From Nitzschia sp. pyKryTriq1 (Eukaryota > Bacillariophyta > Bacillariophyceae > Bacillariales > Bacillariaceae): DNA of 64,000 nt. The stretch is from assembly GCA_956465555.1 (NCBI GenBank), contig OY101118.1, forward strand, positions 2,005,751 to 2,069,750, in the 5' to 3' direction. The notes under the pieces are model-generated. The model saw only the letters and a program-made list of their open reading frames with translations. It was not told the origin of the DNA and ran no database searches. Of the stretch, positions 31,748 through 41,318 are shown one piece after another. Position numbers and translations under genes: made by a program. Numbering within the stretch: position 1 is the stretch's first letter; each line of letters begins with the position of its first letter.

Positions 31748-32199
31748 ATGAAGTACATCAAAAACATGGACGAATGGAAAACCCTGCTTGAGACGTCCAA
31801 GTCCAAGCTCGTGGTTGTAGATTTCACGGCGTCATGGTAGGTGCAATATGCGCGAGAGTCAGTCAGTCAGTCAGTCCCCAGTCTCGATAATAACCGCGGT
31901 GGTTGCTCTTGCTTGTAAATATTTCTCAACTACGTATTTTAAAATGTCTCATCTCGTTGTATATAACATTTAGGTGCGGTCCATGCAAATTCATTGCCCC
32001 AATCTTTGAGAAATTGGCAGAAGAAAACCCGGAAGCAGAGTTCGTCAAAGTGGACGTCGACGATGCAGATGATGTCGCGGCCGCGGTTGGGATACAAGCC
32101 ATGCCCACGTTCCACTTTTACAAGGGGGGAGTCAAGGTCGATGAAATGATGGGTGCTGACCAGGCTACTCTTGCGAGCAAGGTTGCCAAGAACAAATAA
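31748..32199 (+). CDS. Thioredoxin, h-type-like (two exons)
   Basis: Small disulfide reductase of 104 residues, a normal single-domain thioredoxin. Exons are 31748-31836 and 31974-32199; the 137-bp intron (GTAGGT...TTTAG) splits the Trp codon of the active site itself, giving ASW-CGPCK with W30, C31 and C34. KLVVVDFTASW, FVKVDVDD and the cis-proline loop AMPTFHFYKGG complete the fold. There is no targeting peptide, so it is probably cytosolic and kept reduced by an NADPH thioredoxin reductase. The intron contains a short GTCA repeat (31858-31876). Confidence 0.95.
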
Positions 32200-32599
32200 A
32201 TAATATTCGGGAGTCGATAGTTATATGTGAGGCGCCTCTGACATTATATTATTGTGTGACGTCTTGGCATTGAATCCGTAGTGGCTGCGTTCATATCGGT
32301 TGTGGGTATGAAGATCATCACGGCGAGCCATTAAAATCTTAACAAAATAATTTGTATCTCAGAACTTTGCAGCTAGCGCTTGTGAGAAATACTGTAGAGT
32401 TCTCCGGAGGTTTTACCCTCCAATACAATGAGACGGCACGTAAACGTGCAGTCGTTATGCAGTGCCGGAATTCCAGTCAGCAGGATCCACCAATATTCAA
32501 TAGTCTTGTTCCATCGAAGAGAGACAGCCACCTGCAGACAGCACTCGTCCACAAATCCGTTGTTTACACCAGCATCAGCTGCAGCCGCCTGCTCACCTT
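32200..32599. other. Intergenic between convergent thioredoxin and PSMB3 genes
   Basis: 400 bases holding two 3' ends. An AATAAT-like word follows the thioredoxin stop. I see nothing else. Confidence 0.5.
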
Positions 32600-33452
32600 T
32601 TAATCGTTTCGACTGGCTAAGTCATATTCAACGATCCCATCCCTGGTGATAAGGTACACCAATGCCCCATATCCACTCAGACAATCTCGTTCCAGTGCAC
32701 TTTGAAATGCTTTACCGCACGCCTCTACCAAGTCTTCGGCTTCTAGACCCGGTTTCCAAAGAGCCTCGGCAGTGCCATAGAGCGAAGTCGACGCTGCCCC
32801 CGAACACGCAAAGGAAGTGGAAAGGGACTGAGCACCAATAGAATCCATACCACACAAATAAGGCAACCCAGTTCTTTCTTTCAGTCCAATGATCAGTGGC
32901 TGGACATAAAATCTCCCTCGATTTTGGTACAATACATGACTCGTCAGAGATGCCAAAGCTTGTGGTGAAATGCGCCTCAAACGAGATACCTCACTGATCC
33001 CTTCTTTTGGTACAACCTCGAACCCCAGGGCCCTATTCAACTTTGTATTTACTTCCATTTGCAAATGCTCAGACAACGACTGTACATCTCCGTCCAAGCC
33101 TACAAATGCTACCATCAAAGTTGGCTGTGGAATCCAGACATGCCGCGGTGCAACAGTAACCATCTATTAGAGGAAAACATGAGGAAAAATCATTTCGAAG
33201 CAATTGGATGAGACTAAATGGCTTGCGCGCCATGCAGCATGAACACTTTCACACTTCACGAACCTGTGGGCCGCTGCCAAATCTTTTATCTACCGCCACC
33301 GCAACGGCATCCTTTCCTGCCATTGCCAAAATCGACCCTCCATTGATTGCAAAGGGATCTTGGTCTTGGGCTAGAATCTTGCAAGTTAAGAGGAATAGGA
33401 AAACGACCAGGAGTGGTAGGTTTGTAGCTGCGAGAAGGGTTGGACAGCGCAT
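32600..33452 (-). CDS. PSMB3: Proteasome subunit beta-3-like, with signal-peptide-like N-terminus (two exons)
   Basis: Non-catalytic beta-3 subunit of the 20S proteasome. Exons are 33452-33264 and 33163-32600; the 100-bp intron (GTTCGT...AATAG) is phase 0 and rebuilds GSGPQMVTVAPRHVW, aligning with the animal beta-3 QAQMVTTDFQKIF region. The core starts at NGGSILAMAGKDAVAVAVDKRFG and ends DLASRND. It is fairly diverged. The 250 residues exceed the usual 205 because about 37 residues precede the core, beginning MRCPTLLAATNLP then LLVVFLFLLTCKILAQ, which looks like a cleavable signal peptide. That is unexpected for a cytosolic/nuclear complex. Caution: the DNA for the hydrophobic part is pyrimidine-rich and ends CTAG, so it could instead be the 3' end of an intron from an unseen first exon. 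Confidence 0.85.
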
Positions 33453-33802
33453 ATTCAGTGTTGACCTGGTTGGAAATATTACTGGCACAACACGCACCAA
33501 TAATGATAATTTGAAATGCTTGATTCGGTGCGGTTATTTCACAGATGTCAATCGCGTTGGATTTTGAACGGAATCCTCACTGGCTTCTGAAGAACAATCA
33601 GTTTCATGAGAGGCTGGATGAGATCGATGGCAACACACTCAATTCGTAACAGGGATACGAAGTACCGGTAGATCGGAGTTAGTTCGATGATGATGCTTGA
33701 TGCCCTCGATCATCCAACTGCAGACTATTACCGGTACCGGTATGGTACAGTACGAGTACCGGTGCGATGCGATCGATGAATTCGGCTACTGTACGCCGTG
33801 CG

Positions 33803-33980
33803 GGTGAAAAGAGTCCACTGCGAGTCACCAAGTGGACTGTCTACTGGCGTTGCAAGAGACAAGAGAGATTCATTGCTCTCGAGCGTCAAGGTACTTGTAC
33901 CAGGTAGTAGCCAAATTAGACAGAGCACTTTTTCGCTGCTTTATGATATTTCATAGGTAGTTGTAGTAGTAGGTACGAGG
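33803..33980 (+). repeat. Dispersed repeat, copy A
   Basis: It shares with copy B (about 61740-61955) an ordered series of blocks: AGTCCACTG, GGACTGTCTACT, TTCATTGCTCTCGA, CGTCAAGGTA, AAATTAGACAG, then CACTTTTTCGCTGCTTTA, followed by a TAG-rich tail. GTACC words interrupt the element. Confidence 0.75.
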
Positions 33981-34190
33981 AATGAGTAGCAAGAACTTGG
34001 TCAAAATTGTACTCCACAAGTCGAGAGTCCCATGTCAACAATTTCAATCAATCTGAGTGCACACTACAGCACCGGAAGCCACCTCCATATGGTGAATTGG
34101 AACACGTTAGCACTGATCTCTTTCTACTGCGATGACTCGAGGATTGCCAAGGCCATACGTCTCTTGGTATCAATTCGTGAACTAAAAGAT

Positions 34191-34210
34191 ATTTTATAAG
34201 CTTATAAAAT
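34191..34210. repeat. Perfect 20-bp palindrome just after the HSF stop codon
   Basis: ATTTTATAAGCTTATAAAAT reads the same on both strands and begins four bases past the HSF stop codon. In RNA it would form a 10-bp hairpin with no loop, or a shorter stem with a small loop. A role in 3'-end formation is possible but unproved. Confidence 0.85.
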
Positions 34211-34214
34211 TTCT

Positions 34215-35808
34215 TTAGACAGCAGCCTTCTGGGCTGATTTCGACTTGCTTGATTCTGCTTGCTTCGCCTCCTTTGATTTCGATTTGTCACTTTTTGAGT
34301 TCTTGTTCCCCCGTGTGATGTATTTACACAAATGCTTGTTCTCTCTTTGGAAGTTATCGTGATGGTACGCACCCCTGTATCTGTCTTTGTGGAGTCTCGA
34401 GAAGCCATACTTTCGCAATTGTCTTCTGAACGACTCATACCGAGACTGATCAAAGTATAGCGGCATCACCTTCTCCACAAATAATCTACAGTCATGGACT
34501 TTGAATGCCAAACCATCTGGTTCCCATGAGATAATATCTTGGAATCCGTTAATCTCAACCTCATCCAGCATTTCGTGCAGCTTCCAGGGAAAACTACGAG
34601 GCTCGGAGGCAGCCGCAGCTGACTCGGCAGGTGCAGCTTTTGCTTCCGCAAACGCAGCACTTGTCGGCAGGGTAGGACTTTCCCCTGCCGAGAGGTCATC
34701 CATGAGGTCGCATGCCGCTGGTAGAGTGTTAGCTATCACCTGCAACGAGGATGGTGAAACTTCGTAGTTTCCTCTCCCGAAAAAGTTCATTTGAGGGAGT
34801 CCTTTACTAGCTTCGCCCTGGTTACGGGATTGGGCATCCTGGGGCCCATTCTTGAACAGCTGCCTGTCATCAAAGTCCAGCAGGAAAGAGAGTTCTTCTG
34901 CCGATGGCATGACTGCCGAAATAGAGGAATCGAGACTCATGGAGTCCATGTCTAGCGACGGTAGACCATCTTGATCACCGAAGTTGACTCCGGCTTCAAA
35001 CATGTTTGAGGCTGGTACAGACATCAGACTGCCCTTGTCGACCAAGATATCATTCTGCCACGATGGACCCTTGATACTTCCGGTATAGTTGACTTCAAAG
35101 TCATTCTTCTTCAGAGTCGAATCAGGCTGCCATCTAGGCATGCCACTTTGCTTAAAGTGGGGGAAGTTGTCCAATGTGAAGTCGGTGTTTGATTCCTGTA
35201 AGATGAGATTATCAAAGTGAGATCATAAGGTCATGAGCGAAAAGAAAAGTTTGTCCGACTGGAAATGTACTTACTGATCCGGTTTTCGCGTCCACTGGCA
35301 TGACCACTGATGAGTTGTTGCTGTTGCCGGTCCACTTCTGCCGAGATATCTCGAGCGAGACGGACTTTCTTCCTCGCACGAAATGATCATGGGTGTAGCT
35401 TCCCCTCGTCAGACCTTTGTGGACTCTCGTGAAACCGTACAGATTGAGCTGTCTCTGCCAGGACTTGAACTTGATAGCTCCAAAGTACAGCGGTAGAACG
35501 TCCTTCACAAATCGTTCCTGGTTATGAACCTTGAACGATGCACCATCAGCTTGCCAAGAGACCACATCAGTGAAGCCGTTCTTCTCGGCGTCAATGAGAC
35601 ACTTGTAAAGCTTGGATGGAAAAGAAGCTGGGCTTTCAAAGTTCAAATGGAAATCCTTGCTTTGCTTGTTTTCTACCGCTTGGATGTCTTCGAGGCCAAA
35701 GCCATGAATATTGCTCCCGGCGTTTTCGGCCGGCAATTCCGATATCCGCTCCAGGAAATAGGGAGTAAACCCAGTATCAGTCTCAGAGTCCTGTCTAGCG
35801 ATTTGCAT
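34215..35808 (-). CDS. HSF-type transcription factor with two DNA-binding domains (two exons)
   Basis: Exons are 35808-35275 and 35195-34215; the 79-bp intron (GTAAGT...TACAG) is phase 0, giving 504 residues. Each exon encodes one heat-shock-factor DNA-binding domain. Domain 1 (about 62-147) has FPSKLYKCLIDAEKNGF, VSWQADGASFKVHN and FKSWQRQLNLYGFTRVHKG. Domain 2 (about 379-475) has FPWKLHEMLDEVEINGF, ISWEPDGLAFKVHD and YESFRRQLRKYGFSRLHKD. Both keep the recognition-helix core (F/S-x-RQL-x-x-YGF) and the wing RGxYxHDxF. Between them lies an acidic, Phe/Leu-containing stretch (SAEELSFLLDFDDRQLF) that could activate transcription. The C-terminus is Lys/Ser-rich. There is no clear HR-A/B coiled coil, so it may bind as a monomer through its two domains. 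If the intron is not spliced, domain 1 alone would end at 35212. Confidence 0.88.
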
Positions 35809-37341
35809 GTTGTCTGTTAATCGTTGATGGTGACGATATTAATGATAATGATGAATGAGTAAAATAATGGTTTACTGTTGTTGCTGGGCTTCGTTGTTCG
35901 TTTCTTTGTATTGAAATTGTGTGTCACTTGTTATTGTGTTTTGTTTTTGGTTCATAGCTGGGCTTTCTGTGGCTACCACAGTACTCGTTTGCTGTAGGTC
36001 CTACGTAACGGCGAAAATTGGTGCCGGCCGCGGCATGCAGTGTCAACATGTGCCGGTGTGGTACAGTAAGTACAGTAGGTGCCGGTAGAACAGCACCATT
36101 ACCATTGCAATTTTGCGTATGGTTCTCTGGTCAACATGTGTTGGTGTTTGGTGTGCTGTGTGCTGTGTGGTTCGCACTGCGGCGGCGGCGACTGACTCAC
36201 TCCTCCTTTCGCAATGGTTCAACGCAGCTTTCCCGTAGCGGAGAACCCAATTTCCAAGACCGTGGCTGTGGCATCTTCTTTTCAACGAAGTCGGACAATC
36301 TATTTAAAGGAAGGCACCGAACCCTATTGCACTTCACTTATACCCCCTCCCTTCGCATATTTAAGATCCAAGGAATATATGCTATGGCGTTAAATGCAAG
36401 TACCTGGTACACTTAACTTGCTTAGAAATCGGGTACAGTGAGTGCTTTTCTCTTACTACGTGATACACGCGTTGACAAAAAATTCGCCTCGTTCCGTTCT
36501 CACGTAGTAGCGGTCCGAAATTCCACTTAAACTTCAAGCAGAACTTGAACTTTCAACAAGCTTTCAACTCTCTGACGACGACGACGACGTTGAAGCGCAG
36601 GATTTAGCACGACGATTGCGGAGAAACCATTCAAAATCAAGTACACGAAAAGCCATATGTATGCGGTTCCCAGGAAGACGGCGACGAAAGAAAAAGCGCT
36701 TGAGGACGTGGCTGTGTGAAAAATTCTCTTCAAGGATCCTTTTCTTCTCTTTTATTGATATATGCCTTGACGACGGAACTGTCCTTCATTTCCGCGGTAT
36801 GTTGTGCTTCTTGTGCTACAAAATTCTGGACGAAGCATTGAAGATCTGGTCGTGGGGCACAAGTGTATCGGCAGGCGTGTGTCCCTTTGTTCCGCCGACG
36901 CATGTGTCCACAGCTATGTAGTATGGCGCAGGCCGAGCGAGATGCGCAGATGGTCACGGATCTCTGGTCGGGGTAGTCGAATTATTTCACGCACGGGTAT
37001 GGGTAGGTATCTATCCAGGAATGTGTTTGTATAAGTATCATAAGGTGTTTTTCATGTTTACGTGTATACATATGCAAGATGTGCCCGCGCGCCCGCCCGC
37101 TCGCCGACAGCCGACGCCGCGCGCCTCTGGCCCGCAGGCGGCGCCATCGCTCCGGCGAAGGATTTTTGTGTGCGAGCGATGATGCATGCGTTGTGCCAGT
37201 AGGTACGAGTACTGTACCAGGTAGTGTTGCGTCGGCAGTGCGCCTCCGGACGTACCGGTAATAACCCAACACCCCACTACGTATCGGAAAGTCTCTCAAC
37301 CAGCAACCTGTCGGTATTCATTTGTAACTGAAATTGTCACC
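35809..37341. other. Divergent upstream region of HSF and COX5b genes
   Basis: 1.5 kb without a supported gene. A small frame at 36527-36733 (-) would encode a hydrophobic peptide but has no ATG. There is a GAC run near 36576-36591, a GC-rich patch at 37085-37160, and a GTAC cluster at about 37202-37257. Confidence 0.5.
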
Positions 37342-38154
37342 ATGCTGGCCAACGCTGCTCGTTCGTAAGTTTTCGTCGCATATCGTATTTAGAATGAAGC
37401 ACCATGGAGCCGGAAGAAGAGGGAAGATAAATAGGGTGGTTGGTAAACGGCCATCGTCGTTGGGATTCGCGTTCCAATGTTTTTTCAGCTTTCTTACCGC
37501 ACTTCTTGGTCGAGCGAGTCAAATTTTCCATTTTGTGCTGTGAAAACTCAGCCAACAGCCAACGTTCGAAGACTCCTTTGAGCAGTTATTGTATCCAGTG
37601 AGCTCATCTAACTTGTTGCCTATTTGTTTTACAGAATTTCACGTGTCGCTTGTCGACGCGTGCAGGCTCCTTTGGCAGTCCGAGGGTTTGCTGATAAGAA
37701 GGAAGATGGAGGTGTGGGAGACTTGTTCTCGAAACCCACCATCCCATTTGGAATTGGAAAGTTCCTCGGAGAGGAGTCAGATTACAAGATTCCCACGGAC
37801 AAGCAGCACAAGTCGAAGACTGCCCACATGCCTGACTTTATCCCAGAAGACGTCAGGAAGGATATGAAGGAGCTTGGTTTGGACGGTATTGAAGATTTGG
37901 ACGAGTTGGAGGCCCGAAACACTGAGGGATACAATGACTTGGGTTTGGTCCCCCCGGAGGGAACTGGAACCTTTGCTTCGCCCATTCTGATTCCTTCCCG
38001 ACGAGCGTCTCGGGCCGTTGGGTACGAGGATCCCGATTCTCATGCCATGTTCTGGTTCACCATCCACAACGACAACAACACTTACTACATCAAGGATCTC
38101 GGGCTCTTTTTCAAGATGCTTCACATCCCTGACGAAAGCCATGCTCACCATTAA
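37342..38154 (+). CDS. COX5B: Cytochrome c oxidase subunit Vb-like, lacking zinc ligands (two exons)
   Basis: Predicted nuclear-encoded matrix-side subunit of mitochondrial complex IV. Exons are 37342-37364 (23 bp) and 37635-38154; the 270-bp intron (GTAAGT...TACAG) splits a Ser codon. The product is 180 residues. The N-terminus MLANAARSISRVACRRV and the RGFA site look like a mitochondrial presequence. The C-terminal half matches COX5b: DLGLVPPEGTGTFASPILIP, RRASRAVGY and AMFWFTIHN, then LGLFFKMLHI. The four Cys that bind zinc in animal and plant COX5b are all replaced, and the mature part has no Cys at all. The acidic middle (about 70-110) is longer than in animals. An alternative is a stramenopile complex IV subunit only distantly related to COX5b. 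Confidence 0.82.
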
Positions 38155-38269
38155 GCGTTACATTAATGCGATAGGATGGTAGCTGACTGTGTTTTGATCC
38201 TTGGTGAATTGCATCAACATCAAAAATTTGAGTTTCAAGTCTAAGAGTAATGTATTTATTTTTATGACC

Positions 38270-39384
38270 TCACAGAGCTAGATTGAGTACCTGTTTTGGT
38301 CGTTTTAGAGCCTCTAGCTGCTTCTGCTCGTTTTTCTCTGCATGGGCTCTCTCATCGTCGGTCATCCAAGTTGAAGGTCCTTGATAGTCTGCTTGGTCAT
38401 CGAAAACTTCGGTCCGTCTTGCGAACTCTCGATCGAAGCGTAGCAACCGCTCTTTTTGTTGCCAGCCTGGATCATTGGAATGACTGGAGGTTCAAACACG
38501 AAACTGTCAGCAAAGTAGTATCGCCGAACCTGATCGAACTTTCATGTCGTACTGCAAACGTGGGTACTTACTCTTGTCCATCGTAGACATCATCCACCAT
38601 ATAGCCACAAAACGGGCAAAAATCGTAGCCCTCTTCGATACATGAGATTCGACCACAGTATAAGCAGTTTGTCAAGGGTTTGTGGAAAGTGCCATAGCAG
38701 CCGCAGACCCTTTTCGCCCCCCCTCGCGTAGGCCTCAATTTTTCAATTGTTTCTGACAACTCTTCCGCCTTGCTATTATTCGAAGACGCCACCTCCGAAG
38801 CAGAATTTTTGCCTGTTTCTGGACCTTTGCTAATGGGTCTCGCTTTATGTTGTGCCTGGTCCTGTGACTGTTGCTTCTTTTTGGGTGGCGGTACCCGCGA
38901 TTTATTCTGCTTTTGATTACGACGAGACTCCACAACTGCCTGGTCGGATGACTGCTGGGATGACGTTGGTGCGGGGTTTGGAGACTGGTTCGGGGCTGTC
39001 GCCGCCACTGCCGGGCCCGGCTTGGAATCTTTGCCGAGTACACTAACATTGGAACCTTGATGTTCGGAAGGAAAAGTCAAAGTCAATGGCTCCCCGTGAT
39101 TGTATTTTCCCATATTGTTCACGAATTCCAAGAGCTCTGGGGTGCCGCTGTCTCCAAGCAATTGCATGAGATATTCAAATAGGTCCTGTAGAACGAAAGC
39201 GAAAGAATTCAGCAAAAATACGACGACACCAAATACACTCGAAAAGTGGACATGGGCAAGGCTGAAGAACACCTACATCTCTTGACTCGATCGCAAGGAG
39301 GTGCTCCAAAACATCCGAGGCTCCATCTTCAAAGCCAAGCAACTTGCCAAGAGTCGTCTCAAGAATGGTTCTATCGCTCGACAT
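38270..39384 (-). CDS. TRIP4: ASC-1/TRIP4-type zinc-finger protein (three exons)
   Basis: Subunit of the activating-signal-cointegrator complex, which in animals and yeast (Rqt4) helps split stalled ribosomes. Exons are 39384-39277, 39185-38572 and 38483-38270, totalling 311 residues. The third exon is easy to miss: splicing at GACAAGA-GTAAGT to CCTCCAG-TCATTCC yields QDHSNDPGW then RLLRFDREFARRTEVFDDQ and ADYQGPSTWM, the stretch that follows the finger in plant and animal ASC-1. The zinc-binding domain (about 196-231) has CGCYGTFHKPLTNCLYCGR, then C-I-E-E-G and CPFCG, with all Cys and His ligands. The N-terminal 80 residues are helical (DLFEYLMQLLGDSGTPELLE), then comes a basic Gln/Lys/Pro linker. 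There is no ASCH domain, so it is shorter than animal TRIP4. It is convergent with COX5b, 115 bases apart. Confidence 0.9.
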
Positions 39385-39965
39385 GCTTGTCCTCCCGTGC
39401 GAAGATGCTTAAAGCCTTTCAGATTCTCTAGAGAAGTCTCTCTGTATTCGGTTATCTGTTGTCTGTCAATAAGATTTGGTCCCGTCAATGTGCAAGGTGA
39501 AAGCTGAAAGCTCAATGCTAATAGAAGCCAAAAGCGTGAAAATAAAATTGAACCTTGAAAATCTGCTTGAAAAAAGCTGAAAGCTGATGAGAAAGCTGAG
39601 CAGGTTGAAACGTCTGAAACACGTGTGAGTTTTTGCGGTCGTTTCAGTCGTCTGCATAAAATCCTGTTGTAGGAATGAAGACAACACGATGTGAATGGGC
39701 TCTTTGCTTTGCAGTAGAGCTACGGTACAAGTACTGGTAACGCACACGTACCGGTACACCGGGTCGAGCTCTTCCAGTATTATTACTATCTCCTACACAT
39801 AGCTGATAGAAGAGACGACTCATCGTCGCTGTTCACAGTCAGTCTATGCTAGATTTGAAGCCCAACTGCTGGAAGACTACCACCGACTACAAGTACTCCT
39901 GTACAACCATGACTTGCTACGCAACATGATATCATAGGAGAGGACATGGCACCGATTTTTCTTTT
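39385..39965. other. Intergenic, no gene seen
   Basis: It holds the ASC-1 upstream region and the FAD-monooxygenase 3' end. The words GAAAGCTGA/AAGCTGAA recur about six times between 39500 and 39605. A GTAC cluster lies at about 39722-39756. Confidence 0.55.
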
Positions 39966-41318
39966 CTATAGTGGTTGCCGTGTGCGATCGAGCCACCAAA
40001 ATGGCTTGGAAACTAAAATGGCCCACCGACTACGCCTTGCAATGTCGGAATAAGGGTCTGATGGATCTGACAGCCCCTTCATGACGGTGGACATTGCGAG
40101 AAAGAACGCTGCCTTGACCAAAGGTCTTGACCTAATATGAGAAATCAAATTCAAGTCGGACAGCGCTTTGCCTTCCTGTTGATTTGTCTCGCAGCAATTT
40201 TGTATGGAACAATCGATATCTCCTTCGTCCGTGTTGTAGGCAAGTTCCTCTGCGAGCCTTGCTGCACTTTCCATGGCGTACGCGCACCCTTGACCGAGCA
40301 AACTGTACATTCCGACCGCAGCATCTCCGATGAGAACCGTTTTTACCTCTGGAACATAGTGTTTGTTCAAGATCATATAACTTGTATCGCCAGCCGGTTG
40401 GTCCAAAAATGACTGAATAATCTCCTCTGACGGAAACTCAGTCACATTGGGCATTGCCGCACGAATCGAGGTCTTGAGCTCTTCCGGGTTGGACGCACCG
40501 AAGGGATTCTGGTTGATTGCTTTCTGTTTGCGAAAATTGAGTAGTACGAAACGGCCCTTGTATCGTGGAAGCAAACGTCCGACATCTTCCTTGTTCTTAT
40601 AGGAGAGTGCACGACCAACTTCGCCCAATTCTGGCTGTGAAGGGATCTGCAACGCTTTCCACGTGCTTCCCGAGGAGTACCGCTGTCCAGAAATAAGTCC
40701 CTTGTCGAGGAGGCTTGTCCGCACAGACGAATTTACCCCGTCGCCTCCCACCAGAAGCGAGAAAGGAACCCACCGACCGCCGTCTTGCGAAGAAGCAAAA
40801 TCCTCCACAAAAACACAGCAGTTTCCATCGTCATTCGAAGGCTGAATATCTGAAAGCATACAATTGAAGTGGATCTTTAATCGGCCTTTCCCATTGGTGC
40901 AAAACTCCTTCTCCAATATATGGATGCACTCTGCACATAAGTCCCGACGGTTCACCATCCATGTCGTCGGGCCTCGACCATCTCCCAGTTTGATGGGGTG
41001 CCCAACCGCTGCCACAGCCTCAAACAGCCCGGGTATTTTCTTCAAGGTATGCTGCGCACGATTTCCAATGCCAAACCCAAAGGCATTGTCTCCAGCAACG
41101 CATTCGCTGCTTTGGGCTTCCTTAAATCGAGCTGGTCTCGGCCGTCGTTCATAAATTTCAATTCTTGCCTCTGGATTCAACTGTAAATAGCGAAGCGTGA
41201 ACATCAACGACGCGGGCCCCGCTCCAGCAACCACAATCATGGGGGCATCCGACGACAAGGCAAATACAGGAAAAATGCTGGCAAACAATAGGAGAATAAT
41301 TCCCATGCCCGGCTGCAT
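39966..41318 (-). CDS. FAD-dependent monooxygenase with signal peptide
   Basis: Flavoprotein hydroxylase of the kynurenine-3-monooxygenase / aromatic-hydroxylase type, 450 residues in one exon. A signal-peptide-like start (MGIILLLFASIFPVFALSS) precedes the Rossmann motif PMIVVAGAGPASLMF (G32-x-G34). The middle DG motif is VGGDGVNSSVRTSLL. The third FAD motif is VLIGDAAVGMYSLLGQGCAYAM. The substrate cannot be told. Because of the signal peptide it should enter the secretory system or a plastid compartment; the residue after a likely cut in PVFA-LSS is Leu, not the usual Phe of diatom plastid import, so a plastid is possible but not favoured. There is a second ATG 12 bases in. Confidence 0.88.
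   Translation of the reverse strand: MQPGMGIILLLFASIFPVFALSSDAPMIVVAGAGPASLMFTLRYLQLNPEARIEIYERRPRPARFKEAQSSECVAGDNAFGFGIGNRAQHTLKKIPGLFEAVAAVGHPIKLGDGRGPTTWMVNRRDLCAECIHILEKEFCTNGKGRLKIHFNCMLSDIQPSNDDGNCCVFVEDFASSQDGGRWVPFSLLVGGDGVNSSVRTSLLDKGLISGQRYSSGSTWKALQIPSQPELGEVGRALSYKNKEDVGRLLPRYKGRFVLLNFRKQKAINQNPFGASNPEELKTSIRAAMPNVTEFPSEEIIQSFLDQPAGDTSYMILNKHYVPEVKTVLIGDAAVGMYSLLGQGCAYAMESAARLAEELAYNTDEGDIDCSIQNCCETNQQEGKALSDLNLISHIRSRPLVKAAFFLAMSTVMKGLSDPSDPYSDIARRSRWAILVSKPFWWLDRTRQPL

Larger units (their letters stand above)
33453..34214. other. Intergenic with GTAC cluster and dispersed repeat
   Basis: It lies between the PSMB3 5' end and the HSF 3' end. It holds a GTAC cluster at about 33731-33763, copy A of a dispersed repeat (about 33803-33980), and a 20-bp palindrome at 34191-34210. 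Confidence 0.6.

Noticed and set aside
36527-36733. Short hydrophobic frame that could be a small membrane protein
   Set aside because: It has no ATG and ends in a poly-Arg stretch from a GAC microsatellite.
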